A stretch of 64,000 nt of DNA, taken from positions 7,062,953 to 7,126,952 of the forward strand of contig CM066913.1 of the NCBI GenBank assembly GCA_033964015.1, read 5' to 3'. Below are positions 49,705 through 64,000 of the stretch, in pieces. Both the position numbers and the translations under genes were made by a program. The notes under the pieces are model-generated. The model saw nothing but the letters and a program-made list of their open reading frames with translations. It made no database searches and was not told where the DNA came from. The first letter of the stretch is position 1, and every line of letters starts with the position of its first letter. The DNA is from Scolanthus callimorphus. Its lineage: Eukaryota > Cnidaria > Anthozoa > Actiniaria > Edwardsiidae.

Positions 49705-49959
49705 CAGGCCCGTAGCCAGGGGGGGTTCCGGGGGTGCCCCCCCCCCCCCCCCCCCCACCCCACGCGACAAAAAAAAAAGGTCCACATTTGTACACAGTAA
49801 ATAAAGCACTTCTGCATACCTGCTTTTTCTAGCGAATTTTGATTAGTGGTTTCTCAATAAAAAAACAATTCATACCACCTTGGTCCGCTTTTTCTAGATT
49901 AGCACCCCCCCCCCCCCCTCACACACACACAAAAAAAAAAATCCCTGGCTACGGTCCTG
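49705..49959. mobile_element. MITE with CAGGCCCGTAGCCAGGG ends
   Basis: CAGGCCCGTAGCCAGGG at the left is mirrored by CCCTGGCTACGGTCCTG at the right (one mismatch). The interior holds C runs and an AC repeat, and no coding sequence. CTGCT flanks both ends and may be a target duplication. Confidence 0.75.
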
Positions 49960-50032
49960 CTGCTAGATTGCGCAGAAATATCGTCTGATGCGTCCCTCGT
50001 CAGCTAAATAAAATCGAGCAGGATAATGGTTT

Positions 50033-50412
50033 ATTATTTAGCACATTGATGGCACAAAAAACATACACCAGAAAAATATTTTATTTTTGCTTAAGCCATA
50101 GCGAAGTCTGAGTCTCGAAATTAACATATGGCACAATGATTGGCTTATACAACAATTTTGCTGGACTTGAATCGGCTTGCACATTGAGCGTGGGCTTGAT
50201 GGTGCGGATAGACAACATTTCGTTGAAAAGACAATCCATAAGCACAAAAGTCATATACCAGAAAAAAATATTTTATTTTCGCTTATTTTTTACGAGCCCA
50301 AGACAAAAAAAATCACATGACAGTTCAGTTTGCACGATATATGTCAGGTGCAGATGCCAGATATGGAGTTCTAACGACCATATTTGGGAAGTGTATCAAT
50401 GTGCTAAATAAT
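50033..50412. mobile_element. MITE with TTATTTAGCACATTGAT ends
   Basis: ATTATTTAGCACATTGAT at 50033-50050 is the exact inverse of 50395-50412. Inside, two direct repeats around CATACACCAGAAAAATATTT and CATATACCAGAAAAAAATAT are present. The remainder of 48890-51168 shows no gene. Confidence 0.8.
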
Positions 50413-51168
50413 TAAGTTTTTTTATAATGAGAATAAAATAACAAAAACAACACGGTATTGTATGCAAAACAGCGCGTCCATATTTAATACTTAACTCAAC
50501 AACCTTTTCGGTGTAACTCGAGATCTATTATTCCTGACCACAAACTCGGCAGATATCGTCACGAGCTCGGGTTCTCTCCGGGAACTTTCGCCATTGTGTC
50601 GGGTTTCCGAGTTTGCGTCATCTTATTCACGAGACAATTGTTCAGTTACACCTGGAACAGCGTTCCACAGACGGCAAATGCTGCTATGTATATCGGGGCC
50701 CTTTGAGATTGTTCTGACAACGGCCTAACACAGAGAAACTATTTTTCAAGGCGATTAGCAAGTTGTGAGCGACCGTTGATTTCACTGGTTGGTGATCGGA
50801 GGAAAATCACACCGCAGTGAAATATGAACTTCATAGATTCGATCACGATTAGTTCCTGACTGTTCTTACCGCGCTATTTAGTATCACCGTGAGATCGAAG
50901 TAGAAGTCGCCAAAATTCACCGATCCCGCATCCATTGTTCTACCTTGCTAGTCACTGTTGCTACGTCGGACAAGCCAAATGTCTCTTGATATTTTGATCT
51001 GGAAGAGCTGAAGAATTCTTTAGAAATCTCGGACATCTTTTGCTCGGCCATTTTAAATTCCACAAGGAAAAATCGGTGAAAAATCTGCTGAACAAGCAGC
51101 AAATTTAAAATCTCAAATCTTACTGGATGTTGAGTACAAAAAGTCATATCTGTATCACTAGTCGTTTA

Positions 51169-51312
51169 CAGGGGCGGATCCAGGAATTTCAGAAAGAGGG
51201 GCGGATAGCGAAAACATGGGACGAAAATTTTCACATTTCCTCCAGCGTATGGGAAAATCTCTCGAGAAGGGGGGCCGCGCGGCCCCCTCGGCTTCCCCTA
51301 AATCCGCCCCTG
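51169..51312. mobile_element. MITE with CAGGGGCGGAT ends, just downstream of POLR1A
   Basis: CAGGGGCGGATCCAGGAATTTC starts the element and AATCCGCCCCTG ends it. Related copies are at 57107-57308 (with a poly-G insert) and a truncated one from 63603. Confidence 0.8.
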
Positions 51313-51360
51313 GTCTACCCTTACTAGCTATCCTCACGTTACCTCGCTACCTACCTACAC

Positions 51361-64000
<12,640 letters not shown>

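Overview
This looks like nuclear DNA from an intron-rich invertebrate, most likely a cnidarian (anthozoan). Exons are short (about 50-250 bp) with GT/AG borders. Introns are full of small inverted-repeat transposons (MITEs), minisatellites and LINE/SINE tails. The gene set is eukaryotic: an RNA polymerase I subunit, a ZNFX1-type helicase and a multi-pass membrane protein. The cnidarian assignment is inferred from overall character; no marker proves it.

Region 1 (about 1.7-24.1 kb, + strand) is one ZNFX1-like superfamily 1 RNA helicase gene that I could assemble from 26 exons by splice sites and phase. It has an unfamiliar N-terminal region, the ZNFX1-type pre-helicase region, then Walker A (9808-9891), Walker B and motif III (14737-14943) and motifs V/VI (18136-19651). 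The usual NFX1 zinc fingers are absent. In their place is a RHIM/amyloid-like motif exon (22263-22352) and a last exon with seven near-identical 31-residue repeats. A LINE 3' fragment lies directly after the stop codon. This possible link between an antiviral-type helicase and amyloid signalling is the most interesting item in the window. The join at 20071/22263 is out of phase, so the link needs transcript proof.

Region 2 (24-46 kb) is mostly repeats: MITEs, minisatellites and a LINE tail. It also holds an orphan intronless gene with a methyltransferase-like sequence pattern (28.05-29.19 kb, two frame breaks), a two-exon fragment (36.9-37.5 kb) whose splice donor coincides with a piggyBac-like MITE end, and a small fragment of a repetitive protein (43.2 kb).

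Region 3 (46.2-48.7 kb, + strand) is an intronless gene for a membrane protein with roughly nine transmembrane stretches, spread over several frames.

Region 4 (51.36-64.0 kb, - strand) is the 3' half of POLR1A, the largest subunit of RNA polymerase I, in 21 exons. It runs off the right edge; the stop codon is at 51361-51363.

All four sizeable genes, including the essential POLR1A, carry single-base frame breaks, many next to homopolymers. The simplest reading is residual indel error in an unpolished long-read assembly, so none of these genes should be called a pseudogene on this sequence alone.
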